A DNA stretch of 64,000 nucleotides from positions 434,001 to 498,000 of the forward strand of contig NZ_BMFT01000002.1 in the NCBI RefSeq assembly GCF_014639155.1, given 5' to 3'. This document shows positions 25,115 to 34,342 of the stretch, piece after piece. Under the pieces are notes generated by a model. The model did no database searches, was not told the origin of the DNA, and was given only the letters and a program-made list of their open reading frames with translations. Origin of the DNA: Paenibacillus segetis. GTDB taxonomy: Bacteria > Bacillota > Bacilli > Paenibacillales > Paenibacillaceae. The number at the start of each line of letters is the position of its first letter. The first letter of the stretch is position 1. Both the position numbers and the translations under genes were made by a program.

Positions 25115-26388
25115 GTATTCATGTTATCTTGTTGCTCCTGTTGATGGTAAGCATGGGTATCTTTATTATCCAGTATCTTCTGTATAAGAAGGTCAAAATA
25201 GATGCAGCCTATGTTGTTGGTTTTTGCCTGTATTTTGACATGTTTGGTTACTTCTATAAGTTAGCAATGCCAGGAAATGCGTTGTTCCTATTAATCGCTG
25301 TACCGCTGATTCCAGTGGTAATCGCTTGGTTCAGTAAAGATAGAAAAGCGAGGGAAATATTAAGCGATGGCGGCATCTGGTTATGGTTCATTGTTTTACT
25401 GTACGGCATCGTTTCTTTAGCTTGGACCACGTATGGTTCAGCGGGCCTGTCAAAAGAAGCGATCCTGATTATCCATGCGATTATTCCAGGGATATACGCC
25501 TATATCTTATACAAGAAATACGGCAAGTTTTCTTGGAAAACATTGGCTTTGTTTGGATTAATCTTCGCACTAGTTCATTTACTCTTAGGGGAGTATTCAC
25601 CTGAGTATCCTGGAAGGTTATCTCTACCAGGTAGCAATCCGATATTAAATGCTCGGATGTCGCTGATTACAATCACCGTGTGCCTATGGAGGCGGGAAAT
25701 ACCTCTATACATTCGTATCATAACGATTACAGCCGCTACCGTCTCAGCTCTAGCAACCCAATCAAGGGGACCGATTGTAGCCTTCGTAATTGCTAATTTG
25801 ATCGTTCTTGTTTTCTTCATCTATAAGAGATATAAGCATGGAGAATTTAAGCACTTATCTAAATATGTGGTGATATCTATATTCATATTGCTAGCAGGTG
25901 TGATCACAGCATCCCAGTATTCGCGAGAGATAGATCAGTGGGTTGGCGGGAGCCGATTTGGCGTATTCTTTGATCGGGCTGAGCTACAAGGTGATAATAA
26001 CTTTATCGGTCGATTAGACCTGCAGCGTAAAGCAATTGATAAATGGACGGATCACCCCTTTTTTGGTGGAGGGTTGGGGAGTGTAACTCCTCCGATTGCC
26101 AGGGACTTTCCACATAATGTCGTACTGGAAATCGCCAGTGAGATGGGAGTGGTCGGGTTGCTCTTATGGTCTTTTGCTTATCTATACTCTATCTGGGTTT
26201 CCCGAAGAAACGGTCTTCTTCTTGCGCTATTATTCCAGACTCTCGGAACAGCACTAATAAGCGGGGACTTTGGATTTAATTTCGAGTATGTACTGATTTC
26301 AATAGTAGCACTAGCCTTGATACCAAATAACAAAAGAGTGGGGGAAGAGAGTCATGCCCAGGGTATTATTTCTAATTACAAGTTTTGA
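25111..26388 (+). CDS. Wzy-type O-antigen polymerase/ligase-like membrane protein
   Basis: 425 residues with about ten to twelve predicted membrane segments and a large hydrophilic loop (about 275-330) containing the O-antigen-ligase-family features NNFIGRLDLQRKAIDKW, HPFFGGGLGSV and FPHNVVLEIASEMGVVGL. Expected to polymerise repeat units outside the membrane. It starts with GTG 25111, overlapping the previous stop (GTGA), and its 3' end overlaps the next glycosyltransferase by 35 bases. No other polymerase candidate exists in the locus. Confidence 0.85.
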   Translation: MSIHVILLLLLMVSMGIFIIQYLLYKKVKIDAAYVVGFCLYFDMFGYFYKLAMPGNALFLLIAVPLIPVVIAWFSKDRKAREILSDGGIWLWFIVLLYGIVSLAWTTYGSAGLSKEAILIIHAIIPGIYAYILYKKYGKFSWKTLALFGLIFALVHLLLGEYSPEYPGRLSLPGSNPILNARMSLITITVCLWRREIPLYIRIITITAATVSALATQSRGPIVAFVIANLIVLVFFIYKRYKHGEFKHLSKYVVISIFILLAGVITASQYSREIDQWVGGSRFGVFFDRAELQGDNNFIGRLDLQRKAIDKWTDHPFFGGGLGSVTPPIARDFPHNVVLEIASEMGVVGLLLWSFAYLYSIWVSRRNGLLLALLFQTLGTALISGDFGFNFEYVLISIVALALIPNNKRVGEESHAQGIISNYKF

Positions 26389-27475
26389 TTATGCTGGAGC
26401 CGAAAGCCAAATTATGCACCTTTGTAGGGGGCTTAGATCTAGAAATTATGAGCTTGCTCTAGTAAGTATGATTCAACCGGTTGCGTATCTGGATGAGTTG
26501 AAAGAGCTTGGTGTTGAAGTATATTCACTAGATATGAGCAAAGGGATCCCCGACCCGCGTGCCATTGCCAGATTTAGACGTCTGGTTATTCGCTTTCAGC
26601 CAGATGTTGTCCACAGTCATTTAGTTCATGCTAATTTATTGGCTCGGATTACTAGATTGTTTGTGCGAATGCCACTTCTCATTTGTACGGCTCATAATAT
26701 TAATGAAGGTGGAAGGTTAAGAGAACTACTTTATCGGCTAACTGACCCCCTGTGTGAATTGACAACGAATGTGAGCCAGGAAGCAGTAAATCGATATATC
26801 GATATTCGTGTCGCTCCGAAACATAAGATAAAACTAGTGCCTAATGGCATTGTAGTAGATCAATTTAAGGGTCTTATTGATTGCGAAGGACATGTTCGTC
26901 AGGAATTAGGCATACGTAGTGATGAGTTTGTTTGGTTAGCAGTGGGTAGGCTCGCACCCGTGAAGGATTATGAGAACATGATAACGGCATTCTCCAGAGT
27001 CTTGAAACAGCATCCTCACAGTGTGCTGCTAATCGCCGGAATTGGCCCTGATCGCGAGGCTCTAGAGCAGTTATGTCATACGTTACAAGTACAGCAGCAG
27101 GTTAAATTTCTAGGTTTAAGAAGAGATATAGCTTCCTTAATGAGCGAAGCGGATGCCTATTTGATGTCATCGAAATGGGAAGGGTTACCCATGGTTCTCT
27201 TGGAGGCTTGCGCCAGTGGACTTCCTATTGTTGCAACAGATGTAGGAGGGAATAAAGAGGTTGTTCATGAGGGATCAAACGGATATTTGGCTAAGCCTAA
27301 TGATAGTCAGCATTTAAGTGATCACATGAATGCATTAATGTCACATTCCCCTACAGCCTTACGGCAAATGGGAGAATGGGGCCGTAATTACGTTGATCAG
27401 TATTTTAATATGGATGTCATTATAGAACAGTGGACAAGCATATATGAACCTAGGGTAGTATCACAGAGTTCGTAA
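26354..27475 (+). CDS. Glycosyltransferase family 4
   Basis: 373-residue GT-B enzyme: MPRVLFLITSFDYAGAESQ at the N terminus, PDVVHSHLVHANLLAR (about 90), LVPNGIVVDQF (about 162), WLAVGRLAPVKDYENM (about 197) and the E-x7-E element SSKWEGLPMVLLEACASGLP (about 275). The start codon lies inside the polymerase gene and follows GGGGGAAGAGAG. GT4 retaining mechanism expected. Confidence 0.9.
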   Translation: MPRVLFLITSFDYAGAESQIMHLCRGLRSRNYELALVSMIQPVAYLDELKELGVEVYSLDMSKGIPDPRAIARFRRLVIRFQPDVVHSHLVHANLLARITRLFVRMPLLICTAHNINEGGRLRELLYRLTDPLCELTTNVSQEAVNRYIDIRVAPKHKIKLVPNGIVVDQFKGLIDCEGHVRQELGIRSDEFVWLAVGRLAPVKDYENMITAFSRVLKQHPHSVLLIAGIGPDREALEQLCHTLQVQQQVKFLGLRRDIASLMSEADAYLMSSKWEGLPMVLLEACASGLPIVATDVGGNKEVVHEGSNGYLAKPNDSQHLSDHMNALMSHSPTALRQMGEWGRNYVDQYFNMDVIIEQWTSIYEPRVVSQSS

Positions 27476-27490
27476 AGTGGAGATGATATT

Positions 27491-28918
27491 GTGATTAAAC
27501 TGATTCGATTTAGTGGATCAAAGGTTTTTGTACTGTTTCTGGATTGTCTCTTCATATATGTGAGTTATTTACTCGCTTATAATATCAAATTCAAAGGAAT
27601 GGTACCCGCTCAGCAATGGGACTCTTTCTTTTACTATGGCCCGTGGCTAGGTTTATTGACGGCTATCACTTATTATTTCTTTAATCTATATGATTTTGCA
27701 GGTCGCCAAAAGCCTATGAAATGGTTATCCAATCTCATGTTAGCCCATCTTATCTTTGTTGTTGAATTAATTGTGCTTCATTATTGGCTAAAAACCTTCA
27801 CTCTACCGCGAAGCGTGGTTATCATCGCCTTTATTATCCAAATTGCTTTGACATTTACCCTTCGATTGTTACTGTTCTTCGTACAGACCAAAGGAATAGG
27901 TAAGAAGCGAGCGTTACTCGTTGTAAATGGACATGCTTCTTCGGTTAAGACGTTGGAGAAGCTACGGGATCAAGGAGGAATTTGGTTCGATATTCAGCGA
28001 GTGCTACTCGTATCCAATGATCATCATCAGGAGCTATCTGTTACGTCATGGGATGGAATTGATATCTTGGTTCTGGGACATGAAATTCCAGCCGTTGTCA
28101 AAACGGGATTGATTCGTTCGGCAGGACAACGAAATATCGAAGTACTTATGATTCCTGACTTTTATGAATTGTATTTGATGAAGGCTGAGTTGCAGCAAAT
28201 CGATGATTTAATGGTATATTCCATGATGCCTCCAGAATTGACACTTTGGGAACGCTTCGCCAAACGGGGAATCGATCTTGTGATTTCAATTTTATTACTC
28301 ATTATCACTTCACCCGTTTTACTACTTATGCTCATTGTAATTCCAGCTACATCTTCAGGCAAAGCGCTGTTTGTTCAAGAGCGTGTTGGCTTGCATGAGA
28401 AAATATTTAAGGTGTTGAAATTTCGCAGTATGGTCGATAATGCGGAGAAGAGTACAGGTCCGATTCTTGCTAGCGCTACGGATTCTCGAATAACGAGGTT
28501 AGGGAAGTTTATAAGAGCTACAAGGATTGATGAATTACCGCAGTTGTTAAACGTAATCCGTGGAGATATGAGCTTGGTGGGTCCAAGACCTGAACGCGAG
28601 TTCTTTGTTGCGCAGTTTAAGGAAGAATTACCTCATTACACCTACCGTTTAATGGTGAAACCGGGGGTGACAGGTCTTGCACAAGTCATGGCTAATTATA
28701 CGACTTCACCGTCCGATAAATTGCGTTACGACATGATGTACATCAAGAACTATTCCCCATTACTAGACTTGAAAATTTTGTTTCAGACGATCCTTGTGGT
28801 TCTACAACGGGATCAGTCCAAAGGATTGGACCCAGCGACAAGCGAAACTGAGGTAAGTATAGAGAAGTACTTGCAACAATCACAACTAGAGATCGCTGCG
28901 GTAAAAGAATCATATTGA
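27491..28918 (+). CDS. Polyprenyl-phosphate glycosylphosphotransferase (initiating sugar transferase)
   Basis: 475-residue WbaP/CpsE-type enzyme that starts the repeat unit by moving a sugar-1-phosphate to undecaprenyl phosphate. About four N-terminal membrane segments (10-110) precede a soluble domain, a fifth segment near 262-285, and the catalytic domain with QERVGLHEKIFKVLKFRSM, TRIDELPQLLNVIRGDMS and VGPRPERE. GTG 27491 follows GGAGATGA. Last gene of the operon; it converges on a minus-strand beta-helix gene with only 17 bases between stops and no visible terminator. Confidence 0.92.
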   Translation: MIKLIRFSGSKVFVLFLDCLFIYVSYLLAYNIKFKGMVPAQQWDSFFYYGPWLGLLTAITYYFFNLYDFAGRQKPMKWLSNLMLAHLIFVVELIVLHYWLKTFTLPRSVVIIAFIIQIALTFTLRLLLFFVQTKGIGKKRALLVVNGHASSVKTLEKLRDQGGIWFDIQRVLLVSNDHHQELSVTSWDGIDILVLGHEIPAVVKTGLIRSAGQRNIEVLMIPDFYELYLMKAELQQIDDLMVYSMMPPELTLWERFAKRGIDLVISILLLIITSPVLLLMLIVIPATSSGKALFVQERVGLHEKIFKVLKFRSMVDNAEKSTGPILASATDSRITRLGKFIRATRIDELPQLLNVIRGDMSLVGPRPEREFFVAQFKEELPHYTYRLMVKPGVTGLAQVMANYTTSPSDKLRYDMMYIKNYSPLLDLKILFQTILVVLQRDQSKGLDPATSETEVSIEKYLQQSQLEIAAVKESY

Positions 28919-28935
28919 TAAGTTCCGGATAACCG

Positions 28936-30306
28936 TTAATCCAAATTAGGGATAGATATAATTTTGTCCTGATGTGCAGAGATCGTGTTGTTCTGTACCT
29001 TCACTTTTGATTCAGTATAGGAGAGGGTAGGAGCTAAGAAAAGAATACCGAATTCAACATTTGAAATGGTATTTCGCGAAATGGACCCATGCTGAATTGA
29101 GCTAATAGGGGAGAAAATGCCCGATCGCATATTCTTAATGATATTGTTAGAAATGACAAAGTTGCGTATATCTCCAAGTCGTATACCGTTGGTATCGCTA
29201 ATGTTTGAATTCACCCCATTGGATATCTTGTTATTATCAATGACGATGTCAGTCAACGTACCCATATCAGCCTCAATTGCCGAATAGTAACTACCTACCC
29301 CGTCAATAGTATTTCCTGTGACGCTGACATGACTAGCATAGACCGAAATAGCTGAGAACATATCTTGTGGAATAAAATTATCAATAGGATAGAATGTATA
29401 AGGATTATTACCATTATATGAGTTGGTAATATGATTATTTTTTATGGAGACCCCTGCTGCTCTGATTTTGATTGCCCTTTTACCGACATGATGAAATGAG
29501 TTTCCTTCGATAATAGAATTTGAAAGGATACTTCCGCTTGGTGCTTTATCAAAATAAATACCGTCGGCGTCCTCCCTTGGTGAAATGTAAGAGATGGTGT
29601 TACCGTTGATTTGAACCTCTTTGGCATAGGGTTGATCCGGTTCGCTCCAGATCATGATCCCGCGTGCAACAGGTGTTGTCTGATGGATAGCGGAAATACC
29701 AGTGATTATAGAATTAGAAATCGTTATTCCAATGGTTTTACCGTAAATGAGTATACCGGAGACTATGGCGTTATAATGTGGGCTTTGGGTATCGGCAGGT
29801 TGCGTAAAATTCTTGATTGTACAGTTGGTAATAGTAATATTTTGAGCCCCATTATGAACGCCAATCCCACGTATTAATTTATTGTTTCCCTCAATGACAA
29901 TTCCTTTGATGGTTATGTTGTTTCCGGTGACCCAGAACGCTTCATAACCAAACTCCTCTTTGCCAGAAAGGTTCTTAAATGAGAGGGTAGGGCTTCCGGT
30001 ACCGATGATTTGAACATTACTATTTACATATAAGGGTTCAGCTAGGTCGATCAAATAAGTTCCTGTAGGAACAATGACTTGCCCACCAACTGGATGCTTG
30101 GCAACAAGTTCAAGTGCTTGGAGGAATGAATCAGTATCATTGGATACTCCATCACCCTTTGCTCCTTGCTTCTTGACGTTTACGCTAAAGGGAGTATCGT
30201 TCTCTTTTGCCCAAGACGTCTTAACAGGGAATGAGAATATGAAACCACATAGAATAGTTGTTACCATGAATAGAGAGAAAAATTTTATATTAACAGTCGG
30301 TTTCAT
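28936..30306 (-). CDS. Secreted right-handed beta-helix (pectate-lyase-superfamily) protein, second paralogue
   Basis: 456 residues with a signal peptide (FFSLFMVTTILCGFIFSFPV) and the same layout as the protein at 14847: VKKQGAKGDGVSNDTDSF near 43, VPTGTYLIDL, then beta-helix coils (NITITNCTIKNF, ILIYGKTIGITISNSII). The shared phrase (V/I)xIYGxT--ITI-N marks them as paralogues. It has no riboswitch and follows the LCP gene by three bases on the minus strand, so it is expressed from the LCP promoter. Probably an extracellular polysaccharide lyase or hydrolase for the same or a related polymer. Confidence 0.86.
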   Translation of the reverse strand: MKPTVNIKFFSLFMVTTILCGFIFSFPVKTSWAKENDTPFSVNVKKQGAKGDGVSNDTDSFLQALELVAKHPVGGQVIVPTGTYLIDLAEPLYVNSNVQIIGTGSPTLSFKNLSGKEEFGYEAFWVTGNNITIKGIVIEGNNKLIRGIGVHNGAQNITITNCTIKNFTQPADTQSPHYNAIVSGILIYGKTIGITISNSIITGISAIHQTTPVARGIMIWSEPDQPYAKEVQINGNTISYISPREDADGIYFDKAPSGSILSNSIIEGNSFHHVGKRAIKIRAAGVSIKNNHITNSYNGNNPYTFYPIDNFIPQDMFSAISVYASHVSVTGNTIDGVGSYYSAIEADMGTLTDIVIDNNKISNGVNSNISDTNGIRLGDIRNFVISNNIIKNMRSGIFSPISSIQHGSISRNTISNVEFGILFLAPTLSYTESKVKVQNNTISAHQDKIISIPNLD

Positions 30307-30309
30307 TTC

Positions 30310-31299
30310 TTAATCTCCTAATAGTTTCTGGGATTCATTGGCCCATGTCTCCATATCGGGCATCCAATAATACAACTTCGTTTTTACGACTGGATCGAAT
30401 TCTTTACCACTTTGCCCGGGAAATTGAGTGTATTGGAACTGATCTTCTGTAATTCCTTGAACCATCCAAGCAAGACTGATCATATCGCTATCACTTAGAT
30501 TAGTATCCAAGATATCTTCTTTGACCTGACTGATGAGGGAAGGGAGATTCTTTAGGTTCTTTGGTTGGAGCAGGGTATATGCTAATGTTTTGAGTACCAA
30601 CGCTTGATTCGCTTGTCTGCCTGTATCTCCCTCAGAAAGAGATTTTCGCTCCCGAACGAGGTTCAGTGTTTCAGTGCCATTTAAGTGATGATCCCCAGCC
30701 TCAAGTATCATATCCACGTAAGTAAACTTGACCGTTTCATCTAGGTGGATATCTAACCCGCCAATCGTGTCAATAAAATGCTCGAATCCTGCGAAATTCG
30801 TCTTTACATAATAATTAATAGTAGTAGAACATAAATTACTTACTGCCTGAATGGATGCTTCTGTTCCAGAGTGTTCCCCGCCCTTTAACTCGCTTAGTAC
30901 ATGGGCGTGATTGATTTTGGTGTAACCGATACCTGGTAGATTGACTCTTGTATCCCTTGGGATAGAGATTAGATTGATGGTCTTCTTGGTGGGGTTTACA
31001 TGGGCTAGTATGATGACATCAGTCCGGGAGGCCTCGTTGTCTCTGGCGTCTGTTCCCAGAAGTAGAATATTGAAGCTGGATTGTTCCTTATCCGCGTCAG
31101 TTTTATTCGAGGTGTCTTGTGCAGGTGGGGTGGGGATTGGAGATTCCGTATTCATATTCTGATCCGGTGTAGCCAGTACAGGAATATCTGTATTGCGAAA
31201 GTGTTGAGATGGTTCTAATTTCCAGTAAAAATAGAGCCCAGCTCCTATAAAGAGAAGGATAGCTGCACATAAGTAAATGTATTTTCTTGAAATTTTCAT
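30310..31299 (-). CDS. LytR-CpsA-Psr (LCP) family cell-wall polymer attachment protein
   Basis: 329 residues: short cytoplasmic start, one membrane anchor (YIYLCAAILLFIGAGLYFYW), a Pro/Thr-rich linker to about 70, then the LCP domain with LLLGTDARDNEASRTDVIIL, SIPRDTRV (Arg residues that bind polyprenyl pyrophosphate), KINHAHV and RERKSLSEGDTGRQ. LCP enzymes transfer polymers from undecaprenyl pyrophosphate to peptidoglycan, so this one may anchor the locus polysaccharide to the wall. ATG 31299 is about 15 bases after AAGGAGG, with a hairpin in between. Confidence 0.92.
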   Translation of the reverse strand: MKISRKYIYLCAAILLFIGAGLYFYWKLEPSQHFRNTDIPVLATPDQNMNTESPIPTPPAQDTSNKTDADKEQSSFNILLLGTDARDNEASRTDVIILAHVNPTKKTINLISIPRDTRVNLPGIGYTKINHAHVLSELKGGEHSGTEASIQAVSNLCSTTINYYVKTNFAGFEHFIDTIGGLDIHLDETVKFTYVDMILEAGDHHLNGTETLNLVRERKSLSEGDTGRQANQALVLKTLAYTLLQPKNLKNLPSLISQVKEDILDTNLSDSDMISLAWMVQGITEDQFQYTQFPGQSGKEFDPVVKTKLYYWMPDMETWANESQKLLGD

Positions 31300-31300
31300 T

Positions 31301-31320
31301 AGGTATCAACGATACCTCCT
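31301..31320 (-). promoter_or_regulatory. Hairpin overlapping the LCP ribosome binding site
   Basis: On the minus strand AAGGAGGTATC-GTT-GATACCT precedes the ATG: AGGTATC and GATACCT form a perfect seven-base-pair stem that includes half of the AGGAGG sequence. It may mask the site or bring it closer to the start codon, whose linear spacing is unusually long. Confidence 0.5.
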
Positions 31321-31561
31321 TAATTATTATGAGAAAAAAATGGACAGATAGTTAATTACTTCAATATTTAAATTGTAACTTATGCTGCAGTTACTGGCAA
31401 ATTTTACTTCGTTTAGTTGGATTGAGCATAATCTATAAATTAATTTTTTCTGCTATAAATTGGCTAATACCGGGATAATGATATGGCAAAAGATTACTAT
31501 TTAGTATACTATTACTTTAGGTATAGTTCTTTGTTCCTATATTAGGGAAAGAGTGAAGACA

Positions 31562-32959
31562 ATGCGCAGAGAGATGGAACGGATACATCAGAAGAATGTA
31601 TGGATGTTGAAGTTACTATTGTTTTTTTACATAGTGGGCTTCACAGTTAATTTAATAGTAAGGGGAAGTTTACCTGATATAACTTTGCCGATCGGTTTGG
31701 TTCTTCTGTCGGTGTTGGCGCTGTTTGTGTATCTCAGACGCTGGCCGCAGTTTACCATGCTATTGACAATAAGTTTTCTGTTTTTATTTTTTTACCTTTT
31801 GATATCAGTTGATCCTAACTTGATTCGGTATATTTTTCTAAGCATCGCACCATTAATATGTTTGTTTTATCTTGATTTACGAGCAGTTCTGTTGTCTGGA
31901 TGTCTTTATTTGTTGTTAAGTAGCTACTTTTTCTATAAGTTTGAGAATCAAATTTTCCAAGAATTAAGTCCCAGTCATTTGACATATATTATTGTTTTGG
32001 GCATTTTCATATTGGTTTTTTCTGTGATATGCACCAAAGAGACAAGGAGATTGTGGTATCGGGCAGAGAATAGTGAGGATCAACTTAGAACGATATTAGA
32101 AGACGTTTCCGTTGGAATTTGGACGTATGATTTGAACATGATGCAGTTTGAAGTCTCGGAAGGTTTTGAGAAAATTACGGGCTATAATGTTAAGACGTTT
32201 AGGAAAGATCCTGAGCAGTTCCGTGCGATTATCCATCCCGATGATCAGCATCTATTCGTTTCGGGGCAGAAGGAATTGATGATATTACATACCGACATGG
32301 TCAAGGAATATCGAATCATTTGTTCTAATGGGGAGATCAAGTGGGTTCAGAATCGCGGCAGGGCACAGTTCAATCATTTGAATAATTTGACCCGACTTGA
32401 AGGTGTTCTGATTGATATTACGGAGCGTAAACAAATGGAAGAGAGTATACAGTTCTTGGCTTATCATGATGAGCTAACAGGATTGCCTAACCGTACGTTG
32501 TTAAATATTAGATTTAAAGAATATAGTAAGCGCGGTCATTTTCCGTTGGCTGTATTGTTCATTGATCTGGATAATTTCAAGGATGTGAATGATACTTATG
32601 GTCATATTGTTGGAGATTTATTGCTGAAGGATATAGCTGATCGCATGTTGGAGCTTGTGCGTGAACAGGATACGGTATGCCGTCTAGGCGGAGATGAGTT
32701 TGTTGTACTGTTGACTGAAATGGATGAATCGCGAGTAGTTAGGGTGGCTGACCGTATTAGAGCTAGCTTGACTGAGGGATTTGTTTATAATGGGTTCAGT
32801 CTGACGGCTGGGGCAAGCATCGGGATTTGTGTTTCACTCCAGGGAAATAGCACTCTAGAGGAAATGATTCAACAAGCGGATGGGGCTATGTATGACGCTA
32901 AGAAGAATAATGATTACGAACACAAAGCATATGGTAATATCGCCTATAGCAAAAATTGA
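31562..32959 (+). CDS. Membrane diguanylate cyclase with PAS and GGDEF domains
   Basis: About 465 residues: five or six N-terminal membrane segments (about 15-155), a PAS domain (ILEDVSVGIWTYDLN to DITERKQMEES, about 178-300) and a GGDEF domain (DELTGLPNRTLL, FIDLDNFKDVNDTYGH, RLGGDEFVVLL). The active-site GGDEF is intact and RxxD (REQD) lies five residues before it, so an allosteric inhibitory site is present. It should make c-di-GMP from two GTP. GTG 31553 is an alternative start. Divergent from the LCP gene at the end of the exopolysaccharide locus, so it could supply ligand for the riboswitches at 14.5 kb. Confidence 0.92.
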   Translation: MRREMERIHQKNVWMLKLLLFFYIVGFTVNLIVRGSLPDITLPIGLVLLSVLALFVYLRRWPQFTMLLTISFLFLFFYLLISVDPNLIRYIFLSIAPLICLFYLDLRAVLLSGCLYLLLSSYFFYKFENQIFQELSPSHLTYIIVLGIFILVFSVICTKETRRLWYRAENSEDQLRTILEDVSVGIWTYDLNMMQFEVSEGFEKITGYNVKTFRKDPEQFRAIIHPDDQHLFVSGQKELMILHTDMVKEYRIICSNGEIKWVQNRGRAQFNHLNNLTRLEGVLIDITERKQMEESIQFLAYHDELTGLPNRTLLNIRFKEYSKRGHFPLAVLFIDLDNFKDVNDTYGHIVGDLLLKDIADRMLELVREQDTVCRLGGDEFVVLLTEMDESRVVRVADRIRASLTEGFVYNGFSLTAGASIGICVSLQGNSTLEEMIQQADGAMYDAKKNNDYEHKAYGNIAYSKN

Positions 32960-32984
32960 GCCCAGTAATGGGCTCGTTTTTTTG
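32958..32984 (+). terminator. Intrinsic terminator of the diguanylate cyclase gene
   Basis: GAGCCC (32958-32963), loop AGTAAT, GGGCTC (32970-32975), then GTTTTTTT. The stem overlaps the stop codon. Confidence 0.9.
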
Positions 32985-33160
32985 TAATTAAAATGGTTAT
33001 GGTTTTAGTAAATAGAATAGTGCAGGGATGGAACAGGCTATAATTAGGTAATGTAGTAATTAGATTGTTGTGACAAGTTTCCCTAGATAATGCTTTGAAA
33101 ATTAGATATCATCATTTTAGATATATCTTTCAATACTTCATGAGGATGATGAACTTGATA

Positions 33161-34102
33161 ATGAAGAAATTTTTTGAATTAGTAGAATTAAGAACTAAAG
33201 TGGCAAGTATGATCCCTTTTTTTATCGGTACAGTGTATGCAGTATTTCGGTTTCATGAATTTCAGCTCTATAGCTTTGGACTGATGTTTCTTTCACTGCT
33301 CAGTTTTGATATGGCTACTACAGCGATCAATAATTATTTTGATTATCATAAGGCAGTTAAGAAGAAAGGCTATGGTTACGAGGTACATAATGCAATAGTT
33401 AAATATAACATGAAGCCATCTAGAGTGCTTGCGTTGATTATTGGGCTATTATTGCTTGCTATTGGAGCAGGTATTATGTTAGTCATACAGTCGGGTCTTC
33501 TTGTTCTGTTACTTGGAGGTCTGTCATTTGCAGTGGGTATTCTTTATTCCTTTGGCCCGATCCCCATTTCAAGAATGCCGCTTGGAGAAATATTCTCCGG
33601 TCTATTTATGGGTTTTGTAATTATCTTTGTTTCAACTTTCATTCACGCCTCAGATGGGCTTGCTTCGCTGACCTTGCTAAATGGAGTTGTCAGCTTGCAA
33701 ATCCAGCTTATGGAGGTGCTACTTGTATTCTTCATCTCGATTCCAGCTATTCTATGCATTGCGAACATTATGCTCGCGAATAATATTTGTGACGTAGAGG
33801 ATGATGTTGAGAATAAGAGGTATACGCTGCCTCATTATATTGGCAAATCGAATGCACTCCTGTTATTTAGATTTATGTATTATGCGTCCTACCTAGATTT
33901 GATCGTGCTCTACTTCTTAGGAGTAAATCCATTCATTCTATTGCTTGTCCTTTGTACGGTTATCCCAGTACATAACAATATTGGGCGATTCGCGGCTCAT
34001 CCAACAAAGCAACATACTTTTGGACTTGCTGTGAAAAATTTCGTGCTGAGTAATGTTGCGCGTATTGCCGCCTTGGGGATTGCGGTGTTAATGACAATTT
34101 AA
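33161..34102 (+). CDS. UbiA-family prenyltransferase (MenA-like)
   Basis: Integral membrane prenyltransferase, about 313 residues, eight to nine hydrophobic segments. The first Asp motif is NNYFDYHKAVKKK (about 65) and the second NNICDVEDDVENKRYTL (about 208), both needed for Mg-prenyl diphosphate binding. Most like 1,4-dihydroxy-2-naphthoate polyprenyltransferases (MenA), making demethylmenaquinone. The frame is open from 33095, but the core starts MKKFFELVELRTKVAS; weak ribosome-site sequence leaves ATG 33140, 33146 or 33161 possible. Stands alone. Confidence 0.82.
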   Translation: MKKFFELVELRTKVASMIPFFIGTVYAVFRFHEFQLYSFGLMFLSLLSFDMATTAINNYFDYHKAVKKKGYGYEVHNAIVKYNMKPSRVLALIIGLLLLAIGAGIMLVIQSGLLVLLLGGLSFAVGILYSFGPIPISRMPLGEIFSGLFMGFVIIFVSTFIHASDGLASLTLLNGVVSLQIQLMEVLLVFFISIPAILCIANIMLANNICDVEDDVENKRYTLPHYIGKSNALLLFRFMYYASYLDLIVLYFLGVNPFILLLVLCTVIPVHNNIGRFAAHPTKQHTFGLAVKNFVLSNVARIAALGIAVLMTI

Positions 34103-34157
34103 AGAATAGGGCATAGTAACCATGGGAAGAAACCACCCGTAAAGGAGGCCAAGACCT

Positions 34158-34289
34158 ATGGAAAACCTACATGATTTTGTAGAGAAGATTCATGACACAC
34201 AGGCGAAGCAAGAAAAGAACAAAAAACATAATGGTAAAGGCAATCCCACCGGACAACTTCCGAGCAAGCCGCACGGTACGCAAAAGTAA
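34158..34289 (+). CDS. Small hydrophilic protein (43 aa)
   Basis: A 43-codon gene behind a perfect AAGGAGG (34143-34149). The product begins MENLHDFVEKIHDTQAKQ and is very rich in Lys, Gln and Asn, with a GKGNPTGQLPSKPHG tail. It resembles the short DUF4023-type proteins of Bacillales from memory; that link is unverified. A strong terminator follows, supporting a real transcript. No membrane segment or signal. Confidence 0.7.
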   Translation: MENLHDFVEKIHDTQAKQEKNKKHNGKGNPTGQLPSKPHGTQK

Positions 34290-34291
34290 AA

Positions 34292-34335
34292 ATAGAGGCG
34301 ACTCCCAACTGAACTGGGAGCGCCTCTATTTTTTA
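34292..34335. terminator. Bidirectional terminator between two convergent small genes
   Basis: ATAGAGGCGACTCCCA (34292-34307) pairs with TGGGAGCGCCTCTAT (34315-34329) around ACTGAAC, followed by TTTTTT; A-rich on the other side. Confidence 0.9.
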
Positions 34336-34342
34336 ATTACGT

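Noticed and set aside
31103..31309. 68-codon minus-strand ORF starting TTG 31309 with a better-spaced AAGGAGG than the LCP gene
   Set aside because: It is out of frame inside the LCP gene, shows no family features, and the LCP frame is clearly the coding one; the spacing oddity is explained by the hairpin.
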